A stretch of 64,000 nucleotides of DNA from Niveispirillum sp048066115 (GTDB lineage: Bacteria > Pseudomonadota > Alphaproteobacteria > Azospirillales > Azospirillaceae), in NCBI RefSeq assembly GCF_048066115.1, contig NZ_JBLTYX010000017.1, positions 62,001 to 126,000 on the forward strand, in the 5' to 3' direction. The position numbers were made by a program, and so were the translations under genes. Below, piece by piece: positions 1 to 8,791 of the stretch. The notes beneath the pieces were generated by a model, which was not told the DNA's origin, searched no databases, and saw nothing but the letters and a program-made list of their open reading frames with translations. How positions within the stretch are numbered: position 1 is the first letter of the stretch; each line of letters starts with the position of its first letter.

Positions 1-38
1 CAGACAATTGCGCCGGTCCAACCGGGAGTTCTTCTGAA

Positions 39-1118
39 ATGGCGCAGCCGCATCGCAAGCCGACGATCAACGACGTCGCGGCCCTGGCCGAGGTGTCGAT
101 CAAGACCGTCAGCCGCGTCATGAACAAGGAACCCAATGTCCGCGACGTGGTGCGCGAGCGCGTGCAGAAGGCCATTGCCCAGCTGGGCTATCAACCTTCC
201 TTGTCGGCGCGCAGCCTTGCCGGCGAACGTTCCTTCCTGATCGGCCATTTCTATGGCGATACCGGCGGCCAGTACACGCACGATATCCAGTTGGGCATGC
301 TGAACCGCTGCCGTGCCGCCGGTTACCATCTGCTGATCGAGGAAATCGCCTACAACGCTCCGGATGTGGAGGAGCGGGCGGCGGCCCTGGTCAACCAGGT
401 GCGCATGGCCGGCGTGGTGCTGACCCCGCCGGTGACCGACAATCCCATCGTGCTGAACGTGCTGCAGCGTGCCGGCGTGCCCTATGTGCGCATCGCGCCC
501 GACCGCGACATCGACACCTCGCCCATCGTCCGCATCGACGAATGGAAGGCGACGCGCGACCTGACCGAACATCTGATCGCGCACGGCCATACCCGCATCG
601 GCTTCATCAAGGGCAAGGCACAGCATGCGGCCACCCGCCTGCGCTATGCCGGCTTCTGCGAGGCTTTGGCCGATCACGGGCTGGCCCCCATGCCCGACCT
701 GATCGAGGTGGGTGAATTCAACTACGCCTCGGCCCTGCCCGCCGCCACCCGCCTGCTGGAACGCGCCGACCGCCCCACCGCCATCCTGGCCAGCAATGAC
801 GAGATGGCGGCCGCCACCCTGGCTGTCGCGCACGGCCTGGGCATCTCCGTGCCTGCCGACCTGTCCGTCGTCGGTTTCGACGACATGCCCATCGCCAGCA
901 TGGTCTGGCCGCAGCTGGTGACCATCCGCCAGCCGGTGATCCAGATGGCCGAAGCCGCCGCCGACATCCTGCTGGAACTGATCAAGCGCAAGGATGCCGG
1001 CGTGTGGGAGAACCCGATGCCCCATCGCCAACTCGACCATTCACTCATCATCCGCGGGTCCACCGGCCCCGCCCCCGGACAGCCGGGGGCGGCCCTGCGG
1101 CCCGTGCGCAGCGCCTGA
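39..1118 (+). CDS. LacI-family transcriptional regulator
   Basis: DNA-binding repressor of the LacI/GalR family, 359 aa, the usual family length. The N-terminal helix-turn-helix (about residues 9-30, with VSIKTVSRVMN) is followed by the hinge helix region (SARSLAGERS) and a periplasmic-binding-protein-like sugar-sensing domain. That domain carries the typical ILASNDEMAAA and VVGFDDMP motifs. The gene lies 42 bp upstream of glucokinase in the same direction, so it probably controls carbohydrate uptake or breakdown; its ligand cannot be told from sequence. The window begins only 38 bp before the start codon, so its own operator may lie outside. Confidence 0.93.
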   Translation: MAQPHRKPTINDVAALAEVSIKTVSRVMNKEPNVRDVVRERVQKAIAQLGYQPSLSARSLAGERSFLIGHFYGDTGGQYTHDIQLGMLNRCRAAGYHLLIEEIAYNAPDVEERAAALVNQVRMAGVVLTPPVTDNPIVLNVLQRAGVPYVRIAPDRDIDTSPIVRIDEWKATRDLTEHLIAHGHTRIGFIKGKAQHAATRLRYAGFCEALADHGLAPMPDLIEVGEFNYASALPAATRLLERADRPTAILASNDEMAAATLAVAHGLGISVPADLSVVGFDDMPIASMVWPQLVTIRQPVIQMAEAAADILLELIKRKDAGVWENPMPHRQLDHSLIIRGSTGPAPGQPGAALRPVRSA

Positions 1119-1160
1119 CCGACCCCACCCTTATCGCCCCTCCGCCTGCCTGGAACGACC

Positions 1161-2129
1161 ATGACCGACGGTACCGCCCCCTTCCTGATCGCCGATATCG
1201 GCGGCACCAATGCCCGCTTCGCCCTGGTGGGCCCCACGGGTGCGCCCTATAATGAACAGGTGCTGCGCTGTGCGGATTATCCCACGCTCCAGGACGCGGC
1301 TTTAACCTATCTGAAGATCCAGGATCTGGTGGGCAAGGTGCAGGCCGCGACCTTCGCCGTCGCCTCCCCCGTCACCGGCGACCTGATCCGCATGACCAAT
1401 CTGGCCTGGGAATTCTCCATCAAGGCCGTGGCCCATGATCTGGGTCTGGCGCGCCTCGACCTGATCAACGATTTCACCGCCGTGGCCCTGGGCATCCCCG
1501 AACTGGGCCCCGACGATTACGTGCAGGTGGGCGAGGGCGAGCCGGTCACCGGCACCCCCATCGGCGTGCTGGGCCCCGGCTCCGGCCTGGGCGTGTCGGC
1601 CCTGGTGCCCGACAGCGCCGGCCATTTCACCGCACTCGCCACCGAAGGCGGCCACGTCACAATGGCCCCCATCACCGACCGCGAGAGTGCCGTCCTGGCG
1701 CAGCTGCGCAAGCAGTTCGAACATGTGTCCGCCGAACGCCTCGTCTGCGGCCCCGGTCTGGTGAACCTGTACGAGACCCTGTGCTTCCTGGACGGGGTGG
1801 AGCCGGAAAAGCTGACGGCCGCCGAAATCTCCGACCGCGCCGTGGGCAAGCGCGACGCGGTCTGTGTGGAGGCTTTGGACATGTTCTGCGCCATGCTGGG
1901 CAGCGTCGCCGGCAACCTCGCCCTGTCGCTGGGCTCCCGCGGCGGCATCTTCATCGCCGGCGGCATCATCCCGCGCTTCATGGCCTGGTTCCAGCACAGC
2001 CGCTTCCGCAAGCGCTTCGTGGAAAAGGGCCGCATGCGCGCCTTCCTGGGCCCCATCCCCACCTATGTCGTGACCCACCCCTACCCGGCCTTCCTGGGGC
2101 TGGCGGCGCATGTGCGGCGGGGGAAGTAG
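1161..2129 (+). CDS. glk: Glucokinase
   Basis: Cytoplasmic ATP-dependent glucokinase making glucose 6-phosphate, 322 aa, about the size of E. coli Glk (ROK/group A type). The N-terminal phosphate-binding motif IADIGGTNARFA starts near residue 10. A GPGSGLGVSAL loop and the TEGGHV motif, which carries the catalytic-region residues of this family, follow in the middle. The ATG at 1161 directly precedes the conserved N-terminus. Placement behind the LacI regulator suggests co-transcription and sugar control. A structured repeat element begins at the stop codon. Confidence 0.93.
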   Translation: MTDGTAPFLIADIGGTNARFALVGPTGAPYNEQVLRCADYPTLQDAALTYLKIQDLVGKVQAATFAVASPVTGDLIRMTNLAWEFSIKAVAHDLGLARLDLINDFTAVALGIPELGPDDYVQVGEGEPVTGTPIGVLGPGSGLGVSALVPDSAGHFTALATEGGHVTMAPITDRESAVLAQLRKQFEHVSAERLVCGPGLVNLYETLCFLDGVEPEKLTAAEISDRAVGKRDAVCVEALDMFCAMLGSVAGNLALSLGSRGGIFIAGGIIPRFMAWFQHSRFRKRFVEKGRMRAFLGPIPTYVVTHPYPAFLGLAAHVRRGK

Positions 2130-2220
2130 CATCGGACATCCGATGCAGGCCGACGACCGCCGGCACGGCACCACATGGCGCGTAAGCCAAGGGCGCGGGC
2201 CGGCAGTCGCTTGAGGGAAC
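2129..2220 (+). repeat. Structured 3'-UTR repeat, copy A
   Basis: Diverged copy of the three-hairpin element family (other copies near 12.15, 25.44, 27.89, 41.87, 42.38 and 45.15 kb). It opens with a perfect 8-bp locus-specific hairpin (2129-2136 with 2139-2146) that starts at the last base of the glk stop codon. The family block follows, with the GTAAGCCAAG core and the terminal TTGAGGGAAC. Hairpin III is degenerate here. Confidence 0.75.
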
Positions 2221-2283
2221 CGCACATGTGTGACAGAGGTGTGTGACGTCACACCCCTGTCACCCTGACCTACGGCTTCGCCC

Positions 2284-3504
2284 TCACCCCGCCACCCCCA
2301 TCGAAATGATGAAGATCACGAACGTCAGGCTGGTCATCAGCGTGATGAACAGCAGCGCCACCGTCCGCCACAGCGCGGAGAAATTGCTCAGCCGATAGGT
2401 GCCGCGCAGCTGGAAGAACATGTGCACCGGCGGCGCGAACACGATCAGCGGCCCGATCACATTCTCCCAGCTCGGCGCGAACTTGATCAGCACCGAGATC
2501 AGGATGAACAGCAGCGACATGAAGGACAGGGAATAGAGCGAGAAGATGGCATGGTCATACATGGCCACACCGCGCTTCCAGAAGAACAGCAACCAGAGGA
2601 ACGGCAGCGAGATAGGGATCAGCAGCCAGGAGAACTTATAGGCCGTGTTCTGCATCTTGTAGAGAAGCAGTTCCGGGTTCTTCAGCTTCTTCTTGATCTT
2701 CTCTTCCAGCTCCGCATCGCCCAGATTGATGCTGAGATTGTCGCCGACATTGCGCGCGATCACTTCCGACAGGTTCTCGGTCACGGCCGGGCCGCCCGGC
2801 CCGGCCGTGACGATCTTCGGCATGTCCGGCGCCGTCGGCTTCTCGCCCGGCTTGGGCGGGGTCGGCGGGATGAGGGCCACGCCGGCGGCTTCCAGTGCGG
2901 CATCTATGGCCTCGACCGATTTCTGCGCGGTCTGCAGGCGCCGCAGTGCCCGGTCGCGCCGGCGCTGCTCGTTCTTCACATCCTCCCCGGCCTCCGTGGC
3001 CTGGGCCAGTTCCTTTTCCGCCTCGTCAAGGTCGGCCTGCGCCTCGGCCAGCCCGTCGCGGGCGTGGGTCACCGCCTCCTTCTGCTGTTCGATGGGCAGA
3101 GCCACCGGCACATTCGTGCTGACCCCCAGCAGCGAGAAGGACATGAACATCACGAAGACGGAGAACAGGAACATGGCCATGGGCGTCACGTACCGCGCCC
3201 GGTGGCCATGGATATAATCATAGGTCAGCCGTCCCGGCTTGAAGACCAGCATGGGCAGGGTGCGCCACGCCTTGCTGTCGAAATGCAGGATGCCGTGGAA
3301 GAATTCCTCCACGATATGCAGCATGGAGCGGTGCAGATGCCCCGCCTGACCGCAGGCATGGCAGAAATCGCCCTTCAGCATTGTGCCGCAATTGGCGCAG
3401 CTGCCATGGGCACCATGGCCATGCTTGCCGCTTTCCCCCTCGATGGCAGCCGCTGCAAGCCCGGCCGTCGCCGCGGCACCGATCGCCTCAATCCCGTCCG
3501 TCAT
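2284..3504 (-). CDS. DUF3667-type membrane protein with zinc ribbon
   Basis: Inner-membrane protein of 406 aa. Near residues 36-53 it has a four-cysteine zinc ribbon (CANC...CHAC), followed by the HHxF-like amphipathic segment typical of DUF3667 proteins (LHFDSKAWRTLPMLVFKPG) and a first membrane helix around residues 110-130. A long charged segment, about residues 140-210 and predicted coiled coil by its heptad-like Glu/Ala/Arg/Leu pattern, then precedes two or three C-terminal membrane helices. The coiled-coil insert looks larger than in plain DUF3667 proteins. The function of the family is not known. It is transcribed convergently to glk and stands alone. Confidence 0.85.
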   Translation of the reverse strand: MTDGIEAIGAAATAGLAAAAIEGESGKHGHGAHGSCANCGTMLKGDFCHACGQAGHLHRSMLHIVEEFFHGILHFDSKAWRTLPMLVFKPGRLTYDYIHGHRARYVTPMAMFLFSVFVMFMSFSLLGVSTNVPVALPIEQQKEAVTHARDGLAEAQADLDEAEKELAQATEAGEDVKNEQRRRDRALRRLQTAQKSVEAIDAALEAAGVALIPPTPPKPGEKPTAPDMPKIVTAGPGGPAVTENLSEVIARNVGDNLSINLGDAELEEKIKKKLKNPELLLYKMQNTAYKFSWLLIPISLPFLWLLFFWKRGVAMYDHAIFSLYSLSFMSLLFILISVLIKFAPSWENVIGPLIVFAPPVHMFFQLRGTYRLSNFSALWRTVALLFITLMTSLTFVIFIISMGVAG

Positions 3505-3588
3505 GAAAGTCCCCCGACCCCTGGCCTCCCCGGCCTTGGGCCGCAGCCTGCCAGTGTTGCGGGTGCGAGATCAAGTGCTGTCCACGCC

Positions 3589-3680
3589 GTAGGTCAGGTC
3601 GAGCCGCAGGCGAGCCCTGACAGCAAAGGCTTCAAGCTTCTTCTGTCAGGGATCGGGCTTGCGCCCTCGACCTGACCTAC
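3589..3680. repeat. Palindromic repeat GTAGGTCAGGTCGAG..., copy 1
   Basis: A 92-bp imperfect palindrome. Its outer arms (GTAGGTCAGGTCGAG and its complement CTCGACCTGACCTAC) and inner arms (GCCCTGACAG / CTGTCAGGG) surround a short variable centre. Related copies lie at 31897-31985 and 33207-33294. It sits between two genes on the - strand and could fold as a long hairpin. Confidence 0.85.
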
Positions 3681-3701
3681 AGCATCCCCGACCATAACCG
3701 G

Positions 3702-4766
3702 TCAGCTCACCTTAGGGTCCAGCTCGACATCCTGCCCCTCGCGCAGCCGTTCGGCCCCGCGCGTCACGGTGCGGTCGCCCTCATGCACGTCGCCGGTGAC
3801 CTGCACCCAATCGCCGATGCTGGTGCCGGTCTTCACCGCCACACGCTCGGCCTTGTTCTGGGCATTGACCTTGAACAGGTAGGTGCCGTCACCGCGCAGG
3901 ACCAGCGCGTCGCGATGCACCGCCACCACCTGCTCCGCCGTGGCCGACGGCAGGCCGACGCGCACGGCGGAACCCACGATCCAGTTCTGCTCTCCCTTGG
4001 GCAGGGCCACGCGCACCTCGAAGGTGCGGGACTGCGCCTCGCCGATGGCGATGATGCGGGTCACCTTGCCGCGCGTGGCCAGCCCCTCGACCTCCAGCGA
4101 CACCTCGCTGCCCTCGGTCAGGTGGCGGGCGATGGAAACCGGGGCCTGGGCCCGCACCTCCACCTGGTCCACGGCCACCAGCCGGGCCACCTTGACGCCC
4201 GGTGCCGAATATTCACCCAGCTCCAGCATGCGGTCGGCCACCTGGCCGGCAAACGGCGCCTTGACCACCGTGCGCTCGATCTCCAGCGCCGTGCGGTCGC
4301 GGCTGGCCTGGGCGCGCACCAGATCCTGGGCCAGCACGTCGCGCTTGCTGTTGGCCTCCTCCAGCTTGGTGATGGTGGCCGTGCCGCGCTCGGCCAACTG
4401 GCGCTGGCGGTCCAGCTCGCGTTCCTGGAAAGTCAGCTGGCTTTGCAGGCTCTTGATCTGCGCCTCGTACTGGCGCAGTTCCAGGCGCAGCAACCGGTCA
4501 TCGACCCGCGCCAGCGCATCGCCCGCCGCCACCTTGGTCCCCGCCTCCGCCACCCAGGTGACGCGGCCGGACACTTCCGCCGCCACATCGGCATCCTGGC
4601 GCGACATCACGCTGCCCGGCACCTGCAGCACCGGCGCCATCTGCCGCAGGCTGGCCGCCTCCACCTTCACACGTGCCGCCGGCGGCGGCGCCTGCTGCGC
4701 CGATGCCGGCAGGGCGATGGTGCCGATCAGCAGGGCGGCAGCAAGGGTCTGATGGATGCGGTTCAT
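3702..4766 (-). CDS. RND efflux periplasmic adaptor (HlyD/MFP family)
   Basis: Membrane-fusion subunit of a tripartite RND pump, 354 aa. The ATG at 4766 is preferred over longer frames because AAGGGA precedes it and it begins a clear signal peptide ending ALPASAQ. Next come the lipoyl-like domain, an alpha-helical hairpin rich in Gln/Arg/Glu (about residues 90-150), the second lipoyl half, and the beta-barrel and membrane-proximal domains. It would link the inner-membrane pump at 4981-8091 to an outer-membrane channel not present here. Unusually, the adaptor lies downstream of the pump gene, separated by 214 bp with its own operator-like site and a repeat. Confidence 0.9.
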   Translation of the reverse strand: MNRIHQTLAAALLIGTIALPASAQQAPPPAARVKVEAASLRQMAPVLQVPGSVMSRQDADVAAEVSGRVTWVAEAGTKVAAGDALARVDDRLLRLELRQYEAQIKSLQSQLTFQERELDRQRQLAERGTATITKLEEANSKRDVLAQDLVRAQASRDRTALEIERTVVKAPFAGQVADRMLELGEYSAPGVKVARLVAVDQVEVRAQAPVSIARHLTEGSEVSLEVEGLATRGKVTRIIAIGEAQSRTFEVRVALPKGEQNWIVGSAVRVGLPSATAEQVVAVHRDALVLRGDGTYLFKVNAQNKAERVAVKTGTSIGDWVQVTGDVHEGDRTVTRGAERLREGQDVELDPKVS

Positions 4767-4837
4767 GATGTCGATCCCTTTTCTGGGGAGTATTTGCACC
4801 CTTGTAATCAAAACCCGGTTACGTGGGGGTTTCGATA

Positions 4838-4854
4838 TGTAACGGGTGTGTAAA
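4838..4854. promoter_or_regulatory. Operator-like site upstream of RND adaptor
   Basis: Read on the - strand this is TTTACA-N5-GTTACA, 72 bp before the adaptor ATG. It matches, with one degenerate half, the perfect TGTAAC-N5-GTTACA site upstream of the pump gene at 8224-8240. Shared regulation of the two genes is an inference. Confidence 0.4.
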
Positions 4855-4920
4855 GGCGGAGAAAAGGCGGGGATGATGATTTTGCCTAAGTTTGAGCTGT
4901 AACGGTTTCCACCAATATCT

Positions 4921-4952
4921 CCCGTCATCCCGGCTTTCGCCGGGATGACGGG
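4921..4952. repeat. Perfect 14-bp hairpin, GTCATCCCGGC repeat family
   Basis: Arms 4921-4934 and 4939-4952 pair perfectly around a TTTC loop. Related arms occur at 21171-21292, 55411-55523 and 60551-60631. It may also end transcription of the pump gene, which stops at 4981, since the hairpin lies downstream of it on the - strand. Confidence 0.8.
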
Positions 4953-4980
4953 AGAGAGAGAATGGGAAGGAATAGCCCCC

Positions 4981-7900
4981 TCACTCCGCCGCCAGCCGCG
5001 TCACCTTCTCCCCGAACTCCGGCTCCGGCTCTTCCACCGCCTTGCGGTCCTTCTCCCCCATGCGCAGCAGGGCCGGCAGCAGCAGCAGCGTGAACACCGT
5101 CGATACCGCCAGCCCACCCGTCAGCACGGCGGCGATGCCGCGATAGATGACACTGCCCTCGCCCGGCACCACGATCATCGGCCCCATGCCGGCGATGGTG
5201 GTCAGCGTGCCCATGAAGATCGGCTGGATGCGCGAGCGCAGAGCCATATGCACGGCCTCGGCACGACCCTTGCCCTCCGCCTCGCACATCCGCGTCTCAT
5301 CGACCAGCAGGATGGCATTGTTGACCACGATGCCCAGCAGGATGATGAAGCCGATCATGGTCAGCAGGTCCAGCGGCTGGAATGTGAACAGGTTGGTGAA
5401 ATCCAGCAGCGCCAGACCGCCCACCGTGGCCAGCGGGATGGAGATCATCACCATGGCGCTGTCCTTGGCCGACTTGAACAGCAGCGCCATCAGCAGGAAC
5501 AGCAGGCCCAGGGCGATGATGAAATTCTTGCCCATGGCCGCCACCGTGGCGTCCAGCCGGTCCGCCGACCCGCCATAGCGCAGCGTGCCATCGGCCGGCA
5601 GGAAGGCGCGCAATTGCGGCTCGATATCCCGCTTCAGCATCACCATCACATCCTCCAGCGCGATATTCTCACCGGGCTGGAGGTTCAGCGTGATGGTCCG
5701 GCGCCCGTCGACACGGGTGATGCCCGACGGCCCCACCTCACGCGTCACATCGACCAGCTGGCCCAGCGGCACCACGGTCCCGGACGGTGTCGCCACCGGC
5801 ACCTGCTCCAGCTCCTCCGGCCCCGTCCATTCCGGCGAGCGCAGGATGATGTCCAGCCGGTTCTGCCCGTCGAAATGCTCGCCCAGCCATAGGCCGTCGC
5901 CGAGCGCGCGGACCACCTGGCCCACCTGCACGCGGGTCCAGCCCACTTCAGAGATGCGACGATCATTGGGCATGACGGTCAGCTGCGGCTGCGCCATTTC
6001 CGGATTGGGGTTGGAGAAGGACTGCACATTGGGCAGCTTCTCGCGCAGCAGCGCCAGACCCTTGGCTGCCGCCTCCGACAAAGCCGCCGGATCGGACGAT
6101 TGCAGCAGGATGGAGACGTTGCCCTCCGCCCCCAGCCCGCCGAACAGGTTGCCGCGGTTGGGGAAGGCCTGCACATCGGGGAAGCCCGCCAGGATCTCGT
6201 TCTTGACGATGCCCATCATCTCGTCCAGCCGGTCCGGATCCTCCAGACGCACGGCGATGGACCCGCCGCCCGGCCAGCCGATGAAGTAGAAATTCTTGGC
6301 CTTGGGCTGCTTCTCGCCCGTGTAATAGGGCATGAACCGGTCGACCACGACCTTGGCCACCTCCTCCTTCGCCAGATCGACCGAGGTGCCGACGGGGAAG
6401 TTCAGGAAGGCATCGACGCTGTCGCGCTTCACCGGCGGCAGATACGACATGGACGGGAACAGCAGGTATGACCCGCCCAGCGACAGGCTGACCAGCCCGG
6501 CGATCACCGCCGCACGCTTTTTATTGTTGCTGGTCAGATCCATGATGCGCAGCGACAGCCATTCCACCCACCGCGCCTCGCCCCCCATGCGCGGCGTCAC
6601 CTTCATCAGCTTGGCCGTCGCCACCGGCAGCACCGTGGCGCAGACGATCAGGCTGATGGTGACACCCACGGCGATGGTCAGCGCCAGATCGGCGAAGATC
6701 TGGCCCTCGACCTCGCGCATGAACACGATGGGCACGAAGGTGATGACCGTGGTCGCGGCCGACGCGAACAGCGCGGAAATGACCCGCCGCGTGCCCTCAT
6801 GGCTGGCCTCGTCATTGCCCATGCCCCGGTCGCGCATGCGCACGATGTTCTCCAGCACCACGATGGCGCTGTCGATCACCATGCCCACCGCGAAGGCCAG
6901 TCCGGCCAGGGAGATGACATTGATCGACCGCCCGGTGATGGCCAGCACCGCGAACAGCGACAGCAGCGAGATGGGAATGGTCATGGCGACCAGCAGCGTC
7001 AGTTGCGTGCGCCGCAGGAACAGCCACAGCACGGCGACCGCCAGCACGATGCCCGACACCAGATTGCCGGTCAGCAGGCCGATGGCGCTCTCGATATAGA
7101 CCGACGGATCGAAGCTCTGGTTGTTGGTCAGGCCCTTTTCCTTCATCTCGCCATCGCGCAGCTCGGCCATCAACTCCTTGACCTCGGTCAGGGTGGCCAG
7201 GACATTGGCCCCCTCGCGCCGGATGACGCGCAGGCCGATGGCCTCGTTGCCGTTCTGATAGCTGTACTGCCATTGCCGGCCCAGCTGCACCTTGACCTCG
7301 GCCACATCGCCCAGCTTCACCGGCCGCCCGTCGCGCCATTCCAGCACCAGATCGCTGAACTGTTCCGGCTTGAACCGGCCCTTGTAGCGGACGGTATAGA
7401 TGCGCCGGCCATCATCGACGAACCCGCCCGTCACATCCTGCGCCCGACCGACCAGGCCCGACACGGTGGGGATGGTGATGCCGTACTGCGCCATCTTGAA
7501 CGGGTCGAAGATGATCTGCACTTCCTGCTGCGGCGCCTCGGCCTGCCCGCCGAAATCCACCCGCGCCACGCCCTGGATTGCCTCGATCCGGGGGATCACA
7601 TCCTCGATGATGTAATGGTAATGGTCGGTCAGGATGCCTGGCGTGCCCGGCATCTTCTGCACGAAATAATAGATCAGGGTCTCGTTGGCATTGTCGCCCC
7701 CGCCCATGATCAGGCGCGGCGGATCGGCATCGGCGGGGCGCGAGGGGATGCGGTTCAGGCGGCTGATGACATCCAGCATGGTCTGCTGCATGTCGGTGCT
7801 GGCATCGAACTCCAGACTGACGAAGGCCCCGCCGGGATTGGCGAAGCCCTGCATCTCCGTGACGCCGGGCAGCCCCTTCATCACATCCTCGATGGGCTCC

Positions 7901-8091
7901 AGTATCTCGCTCTCGATCTCCTGCGGCGACGCCGCGCGCCAGGAAGCCTCGATGCCGAGCGTCGGCTGCTTGACCTCTGGAAACAGCTGCACCGGCAAGG
8001 TCAGGATCGCCCAGACCCCCAGCCCCAGCACGATCAGCACGGAAACGGCCAAGGCGGCCGGATTGCGCAAACCCAGTTTGATGACATCCAT
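4981..8091 (-). CDS. RND multidrug efflux pump, inner-membrane permease (HAE1-like)
   Basis: Proton-driven drug exporter of about 1036 aa, the usual RND length, with 12 membrane helices in two halves and two large periplasmic loops. I take the ATG at 8091 because AGGGG precedes it and the protein then begins with the typical cytoplasmic helix and first membrane span (MDVIKLGLRNPAALAVS). A GTG further upstream would add 16 residues. The TM4 proton-relay region reads GMVIDSAIVVLENI, so the first of the two acidic residues familiar from AcrB is present and the second is Ser. The substrate is unknown. The adaptor follows at 3702-4766. Confidence 0.92.
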   Translation of the reverse strand: MDVIKLGLRNPAALAVSVLIVLGLGVWAILTLPVQLFPEVKQPTLGIEASWRAASPQEIESEILEPIEDVMKGLPGVTEMQGFANPGGAFVSLEFDASTDMQQTMLDVISRLNRIPSRPADADPPRLIMGGGDNANETLIYYFVQKMPGTPGILTDHYHYIIEDVIPRIEAIQGVARVDFGGQAEAPQQEVQIIFDPFKMAQYGITIPTVSGLVGRAQDVTGGFVDDGRRIYTVRYKGRFKPEQFSDLVLEWRDGRPVKLGDVAEVKVQLGRQWQYSYQNGNEAIGLRVIRREGANVLATLTEVKELMAELRDGEMKEKGLTNNQSFDPSVYIESAIGLLTGNLVSGIVLAVAVLWLFLRRTQLTLLVAMTIPISLLSLFAVLAITGRSINVISLAGLAFAVGMVIDSAIVVLENIVRMRDRGMGNDEASHEGTRRVISALFASAATTVITFVPIVFMREVEGQIFADLALTIAVGVTISLIVCATVLPVATAKLMKVTPRMGGEARWVEWLSLRIMDLTSNNKKRAAVIAGLVSLSLGGSYLLFPSMSYLPPVKRDSVDAFLNFPVGTSVDLAKEEVAKVVVDRFMPYYTGEKQPKAKNFYFIGWPGGGSIAVRLEDPDRLDEMMGIVKNEILAGFPDVQAFPNRGNLFGGLGAEGNVSILLQSSDPAALSEAAAKGLALLREKLPNVQSFSNPNPEMAQPQLTVMPNDRRISEVGWTRVQVGQVVRALGDGLWLGEHFDGQNRLDIILRSPEWTGPEELEQVPVATPSGTVVPLGQLVDVTREVGPSGITRVDGRRTITLNLQPGENIALEDVMVMLKRDIEPQLRAFLPADGTLRYGGSADRLDATVAAMGKNFIIALGLLFLLMALLFKSAKDSAMVMISIPLATVGGLALLDFTNLFTFQPLDLLTMIGFIILLGIVVNNAILLVDETRMCEAEGKGRAEAVHMALRSRIQPIFMGTLTTIAGMGPMIVVPGEGSVIYRGIAAVLTGGLAVSTVFTLLLLPALLRMGEKDRKAVEEPEPEFGEKVTRLAAE

Positions 8092-8223
8092 GACCGACCC
8101 CTGCCCGTCCGATAATGCGGGAATGGCGGTTACGGCCACCCAAAGACCGACCCGCCCATGGCATCACCATAGGCGGGGGCGTGTAACCTGTCTGTGGGGC
8201 TTGGTTAATGGATGGTAGGGATT

Positions 8224-8240
8224 TGTAACGGGGCGTTACA
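8224..8240. promoter_or_regulatory. Inverted repeat TGTAAC-N5-GTTACA upstream of RND pump
   Basis: A perfect 6-5-6 inverted repeat about 133 bp before the pump ATG, of the size bound by TetR-family repressors. Another TGTAAC half-site lies near 8190. No regulator gene is adjacent on this side, so the binding protein is not identified. Confidence 0.5.
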
Positions 8241-8263
8241 TTGGGGCGGAGGGAGAGAAGCCC

Positions 8264-8293
8264 TTGACTGCACCAAAATTATGACTTTATATT
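8264..8293 (+). promoter_or_regulatory. Sigma-70-type promoter of the islet
   Basis: TTGACT at 8264-8269 and TATATT at 8288-8293, separated by 18 bp, at the left edge of the AT-rich islet and about 58 bp before the first start codon. The match to the vegetative consensus is good for both boxes. Confidence 0.55.
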
Positions 8294-8350
8294 ATTTTTT
8301 AGATTTAAATTAGAGGTAATTACCACGATCAGGTAGAAAGGAAGTATGAA

Positions 8351-8791
8351 ATGCGAGGAGCCTTTGAAGATATAATACTTACCGTCATAATAACTGCATT
8401 TTCTGGTGCGTTATTGTGGTTATTAAAAATGATATTTAGACAGCCTCTCATTAAGTATTTACCAAAAATTAGGCGCAGAATTTTAATCATAGGAAGATTT
8501 TTTGCTTTTTTCCTCAAAAATTTAATAACAATTCCATTGATTATTATTGTAAAAATAGTACTGTTCCCAGCATTTATAGTTAAGTGGATTTTTAGTATTA
8601 TATCTAAATTATTCTCAAGAAAAAACAAGAAGTACCCAGACTTCACCCCTTCACCAGAACCTGTCGAAGTTGTAGAAAAGGAAAAGATCAGTGCAGCAGA
8701 TATTGCACGCTTTGCGGCAGATGTGGAGATCCATCGACGGAATAAAGATACCGTCGTCATCGAATTCAAAGGAGAGAGACTTGAATTATAA
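8351..8791 (+). CDS. Small membrane protein of the AT-rich islet
   Basis: 146 aa, not recognised. It has a hydrophobic helix at about residues 5-25 and a long, strongly hydrophobic and basic stretch at about 40-85, with two likely membrane spans rich in Ile, Phe and Lys. A soluble acidic C-terminal tail of about 50 residues follows. AAGGAAG lies before the ATG. The end overlaps the start of the AAA+ ATPase by 11 bp, so translation is probably coupled. In a defence reading it would be the membrane-acting effector, but nothing in the sequence proves this. Confidence 0.75.
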   Translation: MRGAFEDIILTVIITAFSGALLWLLKMIFRQPLIKYLPKIRRRILIIGRFFAFFLKNLITIPLIIIVKIVLFPAFIVKWIFSIISKLFSRKNKKYPDFTPSPEPVEVVEKEKISAADIARFAADVEIHRRNKDTVVIEFKGERLEL

